Under the pieces are notes generated by a model. That model did no database searches and was not told the DNA's origin. It worked only from the letters and a program-made list of their open reading frames with translations. The translations under genes were made by a program, and so were the position numbers. A stretch of 64,000 bases of DNA. Source: Telluria beijingensis. Lineage in GTDB: Bacteria > Pseudomonadota > Gammaproteobacteria > Burkholderiales > Burkholderiaceae_D. The stretch lies in assembly GCF_030770395.1 (NCBI RefSeq), contig NZ_CP132480.1:602821-666820 (forward strand), read 5' to 3'. Of this stretch, positions 41,280-50,790 are shown in pieces (position 1 is the stretch's first letter; the number at the start of each line of letters is the position of its first letter).

Positions 41280-41867
41280 ATGAAAGTAGTCGCATTCAAC
41301 CGCACTCAACAGGGCACCGGAGCGAGCCGCCGCCTGCGCAACGCTGGCCAGACCCCAGGCATCATCTACGGTGGCACCGAAGCCCCGGCACTGATCGCCC
41401 TGGACGGCAATGCGTTGTACCACGCGCTCAAGAAAGAAGCATTCCATGGTTCCGTGCTGGACCTGGAAATCGACGGCAAGACCCAGCAAGTGCTGCTGCG
41501 TGACTTCCAGATGCACGCATACAAGCAACTGGTCCTGCACGCTGACTTCCAGCGCGTCGACACCTCGAAGCCGATCCACACCAAGGTCACCCTGCACTTC
41601 GTGAACGCCGAGATCTCGCCAGCAGTCAAGCTGAGCGGCGCCATCGTGTCGCACGTGCTGAACGAAGTCGAAGTGTCGTGCCTGCCAGGCCAACTGCCAG
41701 AGTTCATCGAAGTCGACCTGTCGAAGCTGGAAGCCGGCCAATCGATCCACACCGGCGACCTGGTCCTGCCAGAAGGCGTGACCGCGCTGACCCACGGCCA
41801 GAACCTGACCATCGTCACCACCTCGATCCCACGCGGCGCAGCTACTGCTGAAACCGCTGCTGAGTAA
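41280..41867 (+). CDS. rplY: 50S ribosomal protein L25 (Ctc-type)
   Basis: 5S rRNA-binding ribosomal protein of the long (general stress protein Ctc) type, 195 residues. The N-terminal L25 domain (about 1-90) includes [12 protein letters not shown] and [25 protein letters not shown]-terminal TL5-like beta domain follows. The ATG at 41280 follows a GGAG site. The upstream frame is open but not protein-like. It is followed by a terminator and pth, the conserved prs-rplY-pth order. Confidence 0.95.
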   Translation: MKVVAFNRTQQGTGASRRLRNAGQTPGIIYGGTEAPALIALDGNALYHALKKEAFHGSVLDLEIDGKTQQVLLRDFQMHAYKQLVLHADFQRVDTSKPIHTKVTLHFVNAEISPAVKLSGAIVSHVLNEVEVSCLPGQLPEFIEVDLSKLEAGQSIHTGDLVLPEGVTALTHGQNLTIVTTSIPRGAATAETAAE

Positions 41868-41904
41868 GATCGGCTGATCGCGCCGCTGCGGTGGCGCGTC
41901 GCAT

Positions 41905-41939
41905 AAAAAACCCGTCGTGGCTTGCCCGGCGGGTTTTTT
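41905..41939 (+). terminator. Intrinsic terminator after rplY
   Basis: AAAAAACCCG (41905-41914) pairs with CGGGTTTTTT (41930-41939) around a 15-nt loop, giving a T-run. The A/T symmetry would also allow termination from the other side. Confidence 0.85.
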
Positions 41940-42032
41940 GTTGTTGGCGATGTCACGCGACGTTGAATGTCGTTGTGTACGCCAAACACCCTGTTTAGGC
42001 GATAATCGCGTTTTCTCCAAAGAACTTCACGC

Positions 42033-42617
42033 ATGTCCATCCGTCTGATCGTCGGCCTCGGCAACCCTGGCCCGGAATACGAACAAACCCGCCACAACGC
42101 CGGCTTCTGGCTGGTCGACAACCTGGCCAACAGCCTGCCGGGCTGCCGCCTGCAGCGTGAATCGCGCTTCAATGCCCTGGTGGCCAAGACGTCGATTGCC
42201 GGCAACGATGTCTGGCTGCTCGAGCCGCAGACCTATATGAACCGCTCCGGCCAGTCGGTCGGCGCGCTGGCGCGCTTCTATAAAATCAATCCGGACGAAG
42301 TGCTGGTCGTGCACGATGAACTGGATTTGCTGCCCGGCGTCGCCAAGCTCAAGAAGGGCGGTTCCTCGGGCGGCCACAATGGCCTGAAGGACATCACCTC
42401 TGCGCTCGGCACCCAGGAATACTGGCGCCTGCGCCTGGGCATCGGCCATCCGCGCAGCCTGGGCCTGCAGCAGGGCGTGTCCGACTTCGTGCTGCACCGC
42501 CCGCGCCGCGAAGAGCAGAGCCTGATCGAAGAATCGATCGACAAGAGCCTGCGCATCATCCCGCTCGCCTGCGAAGGCAAGCTCGACGTGGCGACGATGC
42601 AGTTGCATACGGCCTGA
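42033..42617 (+). CDS. pth: Peptidyl-tRNA hydrolase
   Basis: Recycles peptidyl-tRNAs released from stalled ribosomes. The 194-residue protein has the N-terminal [19 protein letters not shown] with catalytic H21, the middle motif [12 protein letters not shown] and [24 protein letters not shown]. It is convergent with the next gene, only 4 bp apart. Confidence 0.96.
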   Translation: MSIRLIVGLGNPGPEYEQTRHNAGFWLVDNLANSLPGCRLQRESRFNALVAKTSIAGNDVWLLEPQTYMNRSGQSVGALARFYKINPDEVLVVHDELDLLPGVAKLKKGGSSGGHNGLKDITSALGTQEYWRLRLGIGHPRSLGLQQGVSDFVLHRPRREEQSLIEESIDKSLRIIPLACEGKLDVATMQLHTA

Positions 42618-42621
42618 TCAA

Positions 42622-44505
42622 TCATCCTCCCCTGACCACGACCTGCGCGCGCAGGTCGCGCAGCATGCGCTCGAGTGCTGGCCGCATGCGCCGGTAGTCG
42701 TCGGGCGAGCAGGTCGCCGCCGTGTGCCGGAATTTCAATTGCCGCTTCACCGTCACCAGCGCCCCACGCCGCTGGTAGTGCGAGCGGTAGGCGAAATTGA
42801 TGTCGTCGACCTTGACCGCGCGCGGCAGCGCCATCACCTGCGAGCGCTTCGGCAGGTGGAAGCGCAGCTCGTCCTCGGCATCGATGGCCGGGCAGATGAA
42901 TTCCTGGCGCCGCTCCGGTTCTTGCGTAAAAGCGAACACGGCATCGCCCAATCCGCCCCAAAAATTGTAGGTGGTCGCCAGCCCCGCCGGGCCGGGCAGT
43001 TGCGTAAAGCCGCTGCTGGCGCCGCGGAACGACAAGGTGTAGTCGTCGGCCACGCCTTCGGTATCGCCTGGCTCCAGCACGCCGCTCCCTTGCTGTCCAA
43101 GCCCTTGCAGCATGCGTTCGACGAAGCGGTCGCGCTCGGCCGGCGGCGTGGCGCGCACGACGCGCCGGTAGGGCTCGGCCTGGGCGCCGCTGCTGGTGCG
43201 CGTGACCTTGAAGCGGCTGCTGCCGTCGGGCTGGATGTCGAACTGGGTAAAGGTGCGGCTGCGCGCCTGCTGGAAGAAGGGGATCATCGCGAATTCGCCC
43301 GAACGCGCCAGCACCGCCGGCTTGCCAAGCAGGGACGCGGGCAGGAAACCGCCCGCCACCGATTCGGCGGTCGGGTCGAGATACAGCTGCAGCGAGGGAA
43401 TGTAGACGATCGCGTGGTTGAGGACGCCGAGCGTGGGCACATCGGGCAGGCGGTAGGCGTCGCCATTGTTGACCAGCGCGACGGTGCTGTCGATGCCGGA
43501 ACTGGCCAGCAGGGCTTCGAGCAGGGTCGCGTGATCCTTGCAGTCGCCATAGCGGTTGGCCAGCACGCTGGACGCCGCATGCGGCACCACGCCGCCGGGG
43601 CCGAGGTAGACGCCGACGTAGCGCACGTTCTTGCGCACCCAGTCGGACAGGGCGATTGCGCGGCTGCGGCGGTCGAGGGTGGCGCCCGCGATGCTGGCCG
43701 CTAGCGCCGCCACCGTATCGTCGGCGAGCGCCTTGCCGGCAGCACGTTCCTGGTAGGCGCGCGCAAACGCCGCATAGTCGGCAAAGGTCGACACCGCGAG
43801 CCGCTTGCCGTAGTCGAGATAGCTGACCGAATCGGCCTCCAGCCGCGCATTGTCGCCGTCGACGTAGCGCCAGGCATGGCGGCGCTTGCCGGCTGCCGGC
43901 GCCGGCATGCCGGTGGCCGCGACCGGATCGAAGCCCACCGCGTCGGCGTGCAGGGGCATCGTCGCCGGCATGTCGTAGACCAGGCGAAAATCGCGGTGGC
44001 GCTGGAAGCGCGCCGCGGTCAGGTCTTCGAAGTGGCCGGGGAATAGCGGCGTGTGACGCCGCACGACATAGCGCACCGCGACCTTGTCGCCGGCCTCGAC
44101 GTCGGGGAAGACGACAATCTTGAGGCGCGTGTCCTGGAACATCGGGGCGTCGATCGAGGCGGCCTCTTGCTGGTCGCGGATCTGGTGCGGCTGCACGGCC
44201 AGGCGCCGGCCGTCGGCCTTGAGGGTATGCGCCTCGACCGAGACGACTTCGTCGAGCGACTGGTTGTAGCCGATGTAGAACTGGCCGTGTTCGTGCAGCG
44301 CCGCGCGGTTGACGATGGTCTTGGCCTGCTCGACCGTCAGCGTGTAGGCGCCGCTGGTCTCGACCACGAAGTGCTGGACGTAGCGGTCCACGATCACCGA
44401 GCGGTCGGTGCCGCTGTCGGCGTCGAGCGCGCGCGCCATTGCCGGCAGCGAGCACAGCAATGGACATAGAAGCAGACACAGCATGACGACGAAGCGCAGA
44501 TGCAT
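42622..44505 (-). CDS. DUF3857/transglutaminase-like exported protein
   Basis: Exported protein of 627 residues with a signal peptide (about 1-25). A DUF3857 beta-domain (about 35-230) is followed by a transglutaminase-like cysteine-peptidase core. The likely catalytic triad is C322 (RYGDCKDHATLL), H364 (VLNHAIVYIP) and D377 (LYLDPTA), in the order expected for the superfamily. The C-terminal part (about 400-627) is beta-rich. The substrate is unknown; relatives are thought to act on envelope proteins or peptides. It is monocistronic and divergent from the patatin gene. Confidence 0.87.
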   Translation of the reverse strand: MHLRFVVMLCLLLCPLLCSLPAMARALDADSGTDRSVIVDRYVQHFVVETSGAYTLTVEQAKTIVNRAALHEHGQFYIGYNQSLDEVVSVEAHTLKADGRRLAVQPHQIRDQQEAASIDAPMFQDTRLKIVVFPDVEAGDKVAVRYVVRRHTPLFPGHFEDLTAARFQRHRDFRLVYDMPATMPLHADAVGFDPVAATGMPAPAAGKRRHAWRYVDGDNARLEADSVSYLDYGKRLAVSTFADYAAFARAYQERAAGKALADDTVAALAASIAGATLDRRSRAIALSDWVRKNVRYVGVYLGPGGVVPHAASSVLANRYGDCKDHATLLEALLASSGIDSTVALVNNGDAYRLPDVPTLGVLNHAIVYIPSLQLYLDPTAESVAGGFLPASLLGKPAVLARSGEFAMIPFFQQARSRTFTQFDIQPDGSSRFKVTRTSSGAQAEPYRRVVRATPPAERDRFVERMLQGLGQQGSGVLEPGDTEGVADDYTLSFRGASSGFTQLPGPAGLATTYNFWGGLGDAVFAFTQEPERRQEFICPAIDAEDELRFHLPKRSQVMALPRAVKVDDINFAYRSHYQRRGALVTVKRQLKFRHTAATCSPDDYRRMRPALERMLRDLRAQVVVRGG

Positions 44506-44611
44506 GACACTCTCCGGACACGCGACCGGCCCATGTTACGCAGCGGTGCGGTGGCAGGATTGATCGGGCGCAAGTAGGTGCTTGTTGCGATATTCCTGCG
44601 ATAATTTCGGC

Positions 44612-45697
44612 ATGAAGGCGCTTACTTTTCATGCCGGGCCGCGGGCCATGGCGCAGATTGCAGAACATGGCTTGCGGGCCCAGGACGTCGCCATCGTGCC
44701 GGCCGCGGCGGGCGGTCCCAAGGGCTTGATCTTCCAGTCGCTGGATCAGTGGATGTTCGGCGAATGGTTTCCTTCGAAGCCGCGCGAACGCACCCTGATC
44801 GGCGCGTCGATCGGCGCCTGGCGGATGGCCGCGGCCTGCCAGAAGGATCCCGCGAAGGCGTTCGCCCTGCTGGGCGAGCTGTATGCGGGGCAGCGCTACA
44901 CGAGCCTCAAGCCCACGCCGCAGGACATCGACGAGGTCGTGCAGGCCCTGCTGGGAGAACTGGTGCGCGGGCATGAAGACGACATCATCCAGCACGAGCA
45001 TTACCGGCTGCACCTGCTGACCGTGCGCGGGCTGCGTTCGCTGGCGGCGCCGGCGCACCGCTATGCCGAGATGCGCGGCTTTTTGTCGGCGGCGCTGCAC
45101 AATGCCGGTTCGCGCGCCTGGCTGGGGCGCTTGATGGAGCGGGTCGTGATCGGCGATGCGCGCAGCCAGGCGCCATGGCTGCGCGAGCGCTTCGACAGTT
45201 TCAATACGCATTTCTCGACGCTCACGCGCGACAACCTAGCGTCCGGCCTGCTGGCTTCGGGCACGCTGCCGCTGATCATGAAGGCGGTGACCGGCATCAC
45301 CGAGGCGCCGGCCGGCAGTTACTGGGATGGCGGCATCATCGACTATCACCTGGCGCTGCCGTATTCCCGGGCGCAGGGCGAGCTAGTGCTGTATCCGCAC
45401 TTCACCCGCCACATCGTGCCGGGCTGGCTCGACAAGGGTTTCCCGTGGCGGCGCGCGGCGCGGGGCGCCAATCGTGGCTGGCTTGATAATGTAGTGCTGG
45501 TGGCGCCATCCGAGGAATTCCTGCGGACTCTGCCGCGCGGAAAACTGCCGGATCGGGCTGATTTCAAGTTCTATGGCTTGGACCATGACGAGCGGATTCG
45601 TACCTGGAAGCGCGCGATCGGGGAAGGGGAGCGCCTGCGCGACGAGCTGGCCGAGTTTGCCCTGCGGCCGGACCTGGGGCGCATCACCCCGATCTAG
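44612..45697 (+). CDS. Patatin-like phospholipase family protein
   Basis: Predicted serine lipid acyl-hydrolase of 361 residues. The glycine-rich oxyanion loop GGPKGL (34-39), nucleophile elbow GASIG with S66, and catalytic Asp in the [10 protein letters not shown] motif match the patatin Ser-Asp dyad. No signal peptide is present, so it is probably cytoplasmic or injected/secreted by another route. The ATG at 44612 was preferred to an upstream in-frame start at 44582. It is divergent from the transglutaminase-like gene and upstream of ychF. Confidence 0.86.
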   Translation: MKALTFHAGPRAMAQIAEHGLRAQDVAIVPAAAGGPKGLIFQSLDQWMFGEWFPSKPRERTLIGASIGAWRMAAACQKDPAKAFALLGELYAGQRYTSLKPTPQDIDEVVQALLGELVRGHEDDIIQHEHYRLHLLTVRGLRSLAAPAHRYAEMRGFLSAALHNAGSRAWLGRLMERVVIGDARSQAPWLRERFDSFNTHFSTLTRDNLASGLLASGTLPLIMKAVTGITEAPAGSYWDGGIIDYHLALPYSRAQGELVLYPHFTRHIVPGWLDKGFPWRRAARGANRGWLDNVVLVAPSEEFLRTLPRGKLPDRADFKFYGLDHDERIRTWKRAIGEGERLRDELAEFALRPDLGRITPI

Positions 45698-45837
45698 CTT
45701 GTCAGAGTGAAAACCCGACCGTTGTAGCGGGGACTGGACGCGCCGGTTTTTGCGGCAGTTGGCCCTGGCCGGGTTACAATGCAGGGTTTGGAGCGGTTCA
45801 TCGATCGCTCGCGTTCACCGAATTAGGAATAGTATCC

Positions 45838-46929
45838 ATGACCCTCAAATGCGGCATCGTCGGCCTGCCCAACGTTGGCAAATCCACCCTGTTCAACGCA
45901 CTGACCAAGGCCGGCATCCCGGCTGAAAACTACCCGTTCTGCACGATCGAGCCGAACGTGGGCGTGGTCGAAGTGCCGGATCCGCGCATTGACGCGCTGG
46001 CTGGCATCGTCAAGCCGGAGCGCGTGGTCAAGGCCATCGTCGAATTCGTCGACATCGCGGGCCTGGTGGCCGGCGCGTCGAAGGGCGAGGGCCTGGGCAA
46101 CCAGTTCCTGTCGCACATCCGCGAAACCGACGCCATCGTCAACGTGGTGCGCTGCTTCGAAGACCCGAACGTGATCCACGTGGCCGGCAAGGTCAGCCCG
46201 ATCGACGACATCGAAGTCATCCAGACCGAGCTGGCGCTGGCCGACATGGGCACCGTCGAGAAAGCCATCCACCGCGAGCAGAAGAAGGCGCGCTCGGGCG
46301 ACAAGGACGCGGCCAAGCTGGTCGCCCTGCTCGAACGCCTGATGCCGCACCTGAACGAAGGCCAGCCTGTGCGCACCCTGGGCCTGGACAAGGAAGAGAT
46401 GGCGATCATCTATCCGCTGCACCTGATCACCGCCAAGCCGGCGATGTTCGTGGCCAATGTGTCGGATACCGGGTTCACCAATAATCCGCTGCTGGATCAG
46501 CTGACCGAGTTTGCCAACAAGCAGAATGCGCCGATCGTGGCCATTTGTGCGGCGATCGAGTCGGAGATTGCCGAGATGGATGATGCGGACAAGGCGGACT
46601 TCCTGGGTGATATGGGTATGGATGAGCCGGGTCTGGATCGTTTGATTCGTGCGGCGTTCAAGCTGCTGGGGCTGCAGACTTACTTCACCGCGGGTGTGAA
46701 GGAAGTGCGCGCGTGGACGGTGGCGATTGGTGCGACTGCGCCGCAGGCGGCGGGCGTGATCCACACCGACTTCGAGCGTGGGTTCATTCGCGCGCAGACG
46801 ATTTCGTATGATGATTTCCTGACCTACAAGGGTGAGTCGGGCGCCAAGGAGGCGGGCAAGATGCGCGCTGAGGGCAAGGAATATGTGGTCAAGGATGGGG
46901 ATGTACTGAACTTCCTGTTCAACGTCTGA
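45838..46929 (+). CDS. ychF: Redox-regulated ATPase YchF
   Basis: Obg-related P-loop NTPase that prefers ATP and associates with ribosomes. The 363-residue protein has G1 GLPNVGKS (9-16), G3 [17 protein letters not shown], a degenerate G4 (AMFVANVSD) explaining the ATP preference, and the C-terminal TGS domain ([23 protein letters not shown]). It ends at a symmetrical terminator that borders the restriction-modification island. Codon use in the last third seems slightly less GC-biased. Confidence 0.96.
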   Translation: MTLKCGIVGLPNVGKSTLFNALTKAGIPAENYPFCTIEPNVGVVEVPDPRIDALAGIVKPERVVKAIVEFVDIAGLVAGASKGEGLGNQFLSHIRETDAIVNVVRCFEDPNVIHVAGKVSPIDDIEVIQTELALADMGTVEKAIHREQKKARSGDKDAAKLVALLERLMPHLNEGQPVRTLGLDKEEMAIIYPLHLITAKPAMFVANVSDTGFTNNPLLDQLTEFANKQNAPIVAICAAIESEIAEMDDADKADFLGDMGMDEPGLDRLIRAAFKLLGLQTYFTAGVKEVRAWTVAIGATAPQAAGVIHTDFERGFIRAQTISYDDFLTYKGESGAKEAGKMRAEGKEYVVKDGDVLNFLFNV

Positions 46930-46942
46930 TTATCTAATAGCC

Positions 46943-46978
46943 GATAAAAACCCGACATGGTTCTTTCGGGTTTTTATC
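46943..46978. terminator. Bidirectional intrinsic terminator between ychF and the R-M island
   Basis: GATAAAAACCCGA (46943-46955) pairs perfectly with TCGGGTTTTTATC (46966-46978), giving T-runs on both strands. It terminates ychF and, from the other side, the island genes. Confidence 0.88.
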
Positions 46979-47023
46979 TGTATGTCTTTTTCGCAGCTTT
47001 GTAAATTTGTTATAAAAATTTAC

Positions 47024-47842
47024 TTAACTTTGAAGGCTGTAGCGTAGAAGATCTTCAGCAGTGATTTTTGAAGACATTACGAGTTGGTAATGCCGTTCTT
47101 CGACTACTTTTACACTCCCATCTTGTGATGTTAACTCGAACATTGCAATTCGGTTATCGCTCATAAATTGGGCGGAGATGCAACGACACGTTAAAGCCGG
47201 GTATTTTTCGGCACAAAACTGCTGATCTTGCATGGTTTGCACAACGCCGTGTTTATCTGTTCCGCCCTTCGCTTGGACAGGGATAATGAAATGTCTGCCG
47301 TGTTTGTCCACCGCAACATATACTTCATCAATCTCAATCTGGCCTACAGTCTTGACAGAGGTACGAAGATGGTTTTGCAATGAATAAGAAGCGACACCTA
47401 AAAAAATGTCAATTAGCCGATTATATCGAACTTTTGCAAGCAATGCTTGCTCATCATCGAGTGCATAAGCGGAAATAATCTCTGGAGTAGCATCAGGTAT
47501 CTTGGTGGCAAGTAAATCCGCCCTCGGTACTAATCGGTGGAACGGATATAGCTTGAATTCATATTTGGCTCGGCCTGCGCCGATGATTGCCCATTCCATT
47601 CCGGCTGGTGCTGTGGAAATAATTCCCTCTGGAAAATCTATCCGATAGCGTAGAGCGTATATCACATCTCCCAAATTTTTAGGCAGCTTGATCTCATAAG
47701 TCTCGGCGGCCCAAATGATGTCATCTCTATCAAAAGGTACGTGCGTAGCGCCTTCCTTATAATGCTTAAAAAAAATTGCCTCTACAATGTCACGATAAGA
47801 GTTTGAGACCGCTTTCTTCTGGGTTGTTGCTGACTTCGACAT
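47024..47842 (-). CDS. Putative type II restriction endonuclease, PD-(D/E)XK-like
   Basis: A 272-residue protein whose gene starts inside the C5 methyltransferase gene (53-bp overlap), the position of a cognate endonuclease. The segment about 165-195 reads IEIDEVYVAVDKHGRHFIIPVQAKGG. Residues E170/D172/E173 followed by Q190-x-K192 on a neighbouring strand fit a PD-(D/E)XK nuclease core with the Gln variant of the last motif. The N-terminal part (about 15-100) includes helical DNA-binding-like sequence. The start ATG at 47842 (MSKSATTQKK) was chosen over a longer frame. Clearly AT-richer than the surroundings. I know no named enzyme it matches; the role is inferred from motif and context. Confidence 0.72.
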   Translation of the reverse strand: MSKSATTQKKAVSNSYRDIVEAIFFKHYKEGATHVPFDRDDIIWAAETYEIKLPKNLGDVIYALRYRIDFPEGIISTAPAGMEWAIIGAGRAKYEFKLYPFHRLVPRADLLATKIPDATPEIISAYALDDEQALLAKVRYNRLIDIFLGVASYSLQNHLRTSVKTVGQIEIDEVYVAVDKHGRHFIIPVQAKGGTDKHGVVQTMQDQQFCAEKYPALTCRCISAQFMSDNRIAMFELTSQDGSVKVVEERHYQLVMSSKITAEDLLRYSLQS

Positions 47843-49097
47843 GATTGTTCTCAATTGTAATCGAATCTTGTATTCGCCGCACTCGCTGTGCAATGACATC
47901 ACGTGACACAGCAAAGTAAGCAGCTGCCGCCCCCATATTCATTGAAAGCAATGCAGGGTTTCCAAGCTTTATCGATGTGCTTGGCTTGGCAGGAAGCTCA
48001 CCCAATGCGGCAAGAACGGAAGATGCAACAGCTCGACCAAGTAACGGTGGAACGCTATTACCAATCTGGCGGAAACCATGCCACTTTGTGACATGTAACC
48101 TAAACCAATCGGGATATGAGTGCAGTCGGGCAGCTTCGCGCACAGTGATTACTCGGGGAAACACTGGATGAATAGGTCTTGGCGATGTATGAGCACCGCG
48201 CGCACTATCTGTGCCAGCACGAAGAGTATTACAGAGTCCATCAGGATTTAATCGAAGGAAACGACTGATACTTTCCGTTTTTCCAGGAACGGTAGCAAGA
48301 AAACGAATTTTCGACGCTTCCGTGTGTTCCGTTTGTAAGCTACACGTCAGTCTATTTTTATCGAATTTTCTTTTGTAGCTGTAATCTTCTTGATCGATTT
48401 GTTGGCCACGTAATCGACGTGCGTATATAGAAGTGGTCTTCCATTCGACCTCAACATTATCTACGTCTCGAAGACTTGCGAATTTATCGGCATCTGGTAA
48501 ATCGCCCAATGCATCCCATACTGATACCTTTCTTTCAGAAGGTTGGGGATATTGCGGAAGCACTTGATCGTGCCTTGCTGCCATCAGAAAAAGACGTTCT
48601 CGAGATTGTGGAACACCGAAATTCGAGGCATTCAACACCTTGTAAGGTAACACTACCTGATAACCCGCATCATTTAACTCTCCAATCAGTTCAGAAAGAA
48701 ACTGAGCATGCTTACCAAGGGTTAAACCTTTAACATTTTCAAACACACAATATTTCGGTTGAAGCTCTCGTACGAGCCTCACGTAGTGGAAGACAAGTTG
48801 GTTACGTTGATCATCAAATGCCCGCTTGCCAATCATCGAAAACCCTTGGCAAGGCGCACCACCAAACACAACGTCAATTTCTCGATCTTGTAAATTGCTC
48901 AACGAACGAATCTGATCGCCTGTGACGTCTACGACACTGGCGCAAATCGTCTTAGTGTTAGGAAAATTGTACTCGTGCGTAGCACAGTGAATGGGATCAA
49001 TCTCCACCGCGGCAGCAATGTCGAAGCCTGCTTGCTCAAAACCTAACGAAAGTCCTCCTGCCCCAGCGAACAAGTCAATTCCAATTGGACGCGCCAT
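47790..49097 (-). CDS. DNA (cytosine-5-)-methyltransferase
   Basis: C5 cytosine methyltransferase of 435 residues, modification enzyme of a type II system. Motif I is DLFAGAGGLSLGF (8-20), motif IV GGAPCQGF carries the catalytic C83, motif VI is FENVKGL, motif VIII is near QSRERLFLMA, and the variable target-recognition region precedes motif IX (ITVREAARLHSYPDWF) and motif X (FRQIGNSVPPLLG). An extra C-terminal tail (about 380-435) contains an HTH-like stretch AAAAYFAVSRDVIAQRVRR. It lies 73 bp after vsr and overlaps the putative endonuclease gene. The recognition sequence cannot be read from this. Confidence 0.93.
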   Translation of the reverse strand: MARPIGIDLFAGAGGLSLGFEQAGFDIAAAVEIDPIHCATHEYNFPNTKTICASVVDVTGDQIRSLSNLQDREIDVVFGGAPCQGFSMIGKRAFDDQRNQLVFHYVRLVRELQPKYCVFENVKGLTLGKHAQFLSELIGELNDAGYQVVLPYKVLNASNFGVPQSRERLFLMAARHDQVLPQYPQPSERKVSVWDALGDLPDADKFASLRDVDNVEVEWKTTSIYARRLRGQQIDQEDYSYKRKFDKNRLTCSLQTEHTEASKIRFLATVPGKTESISRFLRLNPDGLCNTLRAGTDSARGAHTSPRPIHPVFPRVITVREAARLHSYPDWFRLHVTKWHGFRQIGNSVPPLLGRAVASSVLAALGELPAKPSTSIKLGNPALLSMNMGAAAAYFAVSRDVIAQRVRRIQDSITIENNHVEVSNNPEESGLKLLS

Positions 49098-49170
49098 CTA
49101 ATTTTCCTTCTACAACTACAACAAAAAGCAGTATCTTATCCTGTTACTCTACAAAAGTTCATATTTGTTT

Positions 49171-49581
49171 TTAGTTTCCTGAAAGAAATTGTTGCAATTG
49201 CATCGCTAACTCATTGCTATTGCGTATTTCGCATTGCCATATAGTCAACACTCTCCAACCTAGGTGTGTGAGTGCGTCGACATTTGAGACATCTCTCGCT
49301 CTGTTCTTGGCAATTTTTGGCGCCCAGTATTCAAGTCTGGATTTAGGTAGCATGCCTTTGCTGCATCCATGTCCATGCCAGTAGCATCCATGGACGAAAA
49401 TTGCTTTCTTCTTACCAGGAAAGACGATGTCGGGTGTGCCAGGTAGGTCTTTCCGATGCAAAAAGTAGCGATACCCCATCCGATGGAGAAGTCGTCGAAC
49501 AACTAACTCCGGCCCAGTGTTCTTTTGGCCCACGGACTTCATGATGTGCCGACGTTGTGACGGTGATCGAGTATCAGACAA
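49171..49581 (-). CDS. vsr: Very short patch repair endonuclease Vsr
   Basis: Nicks beside T:G mismatches created when 5-methylcytosine deaminates, protecting methylated sites. With the TTG start at 49581 the 136-residue protein numbers like the E. coli enzyme: D51 (GTPDIVF), H64 (VHGCYWH) and zinc ligands H71 and C73 fall on the same positions. An AGTGAG site lies 6 nt upstream. The frame remains open to a GTG at 49665. It is first in the R-M transcript and AT-rich. Having Vsr next to a C5 methyltransferase is the classical pairing. Confidence 0.93.
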   Translation of the reverse strand: MSDTRSPSQRRHIMKSVGQKNTGPELVVRRLLHRMGYRYFLHRKDLPGTPDIVFPGKKKAIFVHGCYWHGHGCSKGMLPKSRLEYWAPKIAKNRARDVSNVDALTHLGWRVLTIWQCEIRNSNELAMQLQQFLSGN

Positions 49582-49804
49582 CGAAATCTCACTTGTTTTG
49601 CGTGACAATCGGAAGGTTACTTGATCGGCGGATGTAGTGGAAAACTGGAGGTGTGAACGTTGCACTCATGGAATTCGTTTGCAATCATCATGCGCTGCTT
49701 TCCTAGTAACGTGACCCTTTCCTTCGAAGATTCAGCGCTTTACAGTGGCGTCAGTGTGATCGATGCCATACCATTGCACATCGATTCCTTTACAGCGTGA
49801 AAGC
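49582..49804. other. Right border of the R-M island
   Basis: About 220 bp between vsr and the divergent MOSC gene, where composition returns to the GC-rich host level near 49800. It must contain the promoters of vsr and of the MOSC gene. No integrase, tRNA or direct repeat suggesting an attachment site is visible here. Confidence 0.45.
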
Positions 49805-50650
49805 ATGTCGTTCTTGACCGAACTCGTCCTCTACCCGATCAAATCCTGCGCCGGCCTATCCGTGCCCGAAGCGACACTCGCCCTCGACGGCCTGTCCGCA
49901 AACGGCATACACGACCGCGAATGGATGATCGTGACCCGCGAAGGCCTGTTCCTGACCCAGCGCGAATACCCGCGCATGGCGACCATCACGCCGCGCGTCG
50001 AAGGAAATGAACTGGTCGTAGAGGCCCCATCCATGCCGCCGATCCGCCTGCTGCTTTCACACGACAACAATGCGCCAGCAATCGAAGTGCTCATCTGGGA
50101 CGACCACGTCCTCGCCGCCGATTGCGGCGACAATGCCGCCGCCTGGTTCTCCGACGCCGTCGGCGCCCCATGCCGCCTGGTGCGCTTCCGCCCCGACGTC
50201 GTGCGTCCCAAGATCAGCAAATGGACCGACGGCTTGCCCGCCGCCGCCCGTTTCTCGGATGGCTACCCAATCCTGCTGATCGGCCAATCCTCGCTCGACG
50301 ACCTGAACGCCAAGCTGAAAAACGCCGGCCGCGAAGCACTACCGATGAACCGCTTTCGACCTAATATTGTGGTCGAAGGCATCGACGCCTTCGAAGAAGA
50401 CTTTGTGGCCACCTTCAGCGACAACGATATCGCGCTGCGCCCCGTCAAACCCTGCGCCCGCTGCCCGATCCCATCAGTCGACCAAGCCACCGGCATCCCC
50501 GGCCCCGACCCCCTCGACATCCTGCAAACCTACCGCGCCAACGCCCGCATGGAAGGCGCCGTCACCCTGGGCATGAACGTCATTGTCGAGAAAGGCATCG
50601 GCCTCACCCTGCGCGTCGGCCAGCAACTCGACGCCGAGCTCGCCTTCTAG
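49805..50650 (+). CDS. MOSC domain protein (YcbX/mARC-like)
   Basis: Protein of 281 residues with an N-terminal MOSC beta-barrel domain (FLTELVLYPIKSCAG) and a C-terminal MOSC domain containing the conserved Cys in RPVKPCARCPIPSVDQATG, which would ligate molybdenum cofactor. Relatives reduce N-hydroxylated bases and amidoximes. No C-terminal ferredoxin domain is present, unlike E. coli YcbX, so it needs a separate electron donor. The ATG at 49805 gives the family start MSFLTEL. Confidence 0.88.
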   Translation: MSFLTELVLYPIKSCAGLSVPEATLALDGLSANGIHDREWMIVTREGLFLTQREYPRMATITPRVEGNELVVEAPSMPPIRLLLSHDNNAPAIEVLIWDDHVLAADCGDNAAAWFSDAVGAPCRLVRFRPDVVRPKISKWTDGLPAAARFSDGYPILLIGQSSLDDLNAKLKNAGREALPMNRFRPNIVVEGIDAFEEDFVATFSDNDIALRPVKPCARCPIPSVDQATGIPGPDPLDILQTYRANARMEGAVTLGMNVIVEKGIGLTLRVGQQLDAELAF

Positions 50651-50790
50651 CCCTGCAATACACCGGTGACACGCAACAGTGTCGCAAATTCGCCCATTCC
50701 CGTATCGTCGGCGACTTGGACAGGCGTTTTTTCATATCCAAGCCAGGGTGGATGGCGTAATGTTACGGTTATTGCTGAAAGGAATGCTCC

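Noticed and set aside
40902..41295. Short open frames across the prs-rplY gap on the minus strand
   Set aside because: They read through palindromic copy C and the prs end, lack ribosome-binding sites, and resemble frames produced by the other repeat copies.
46980..49804. R-M genes as part of a prophage or integrative element
   Set aside because: No integrase, recombinase, phage structural gene, tRNA target or flanking direct repeat is visible around the three genes.
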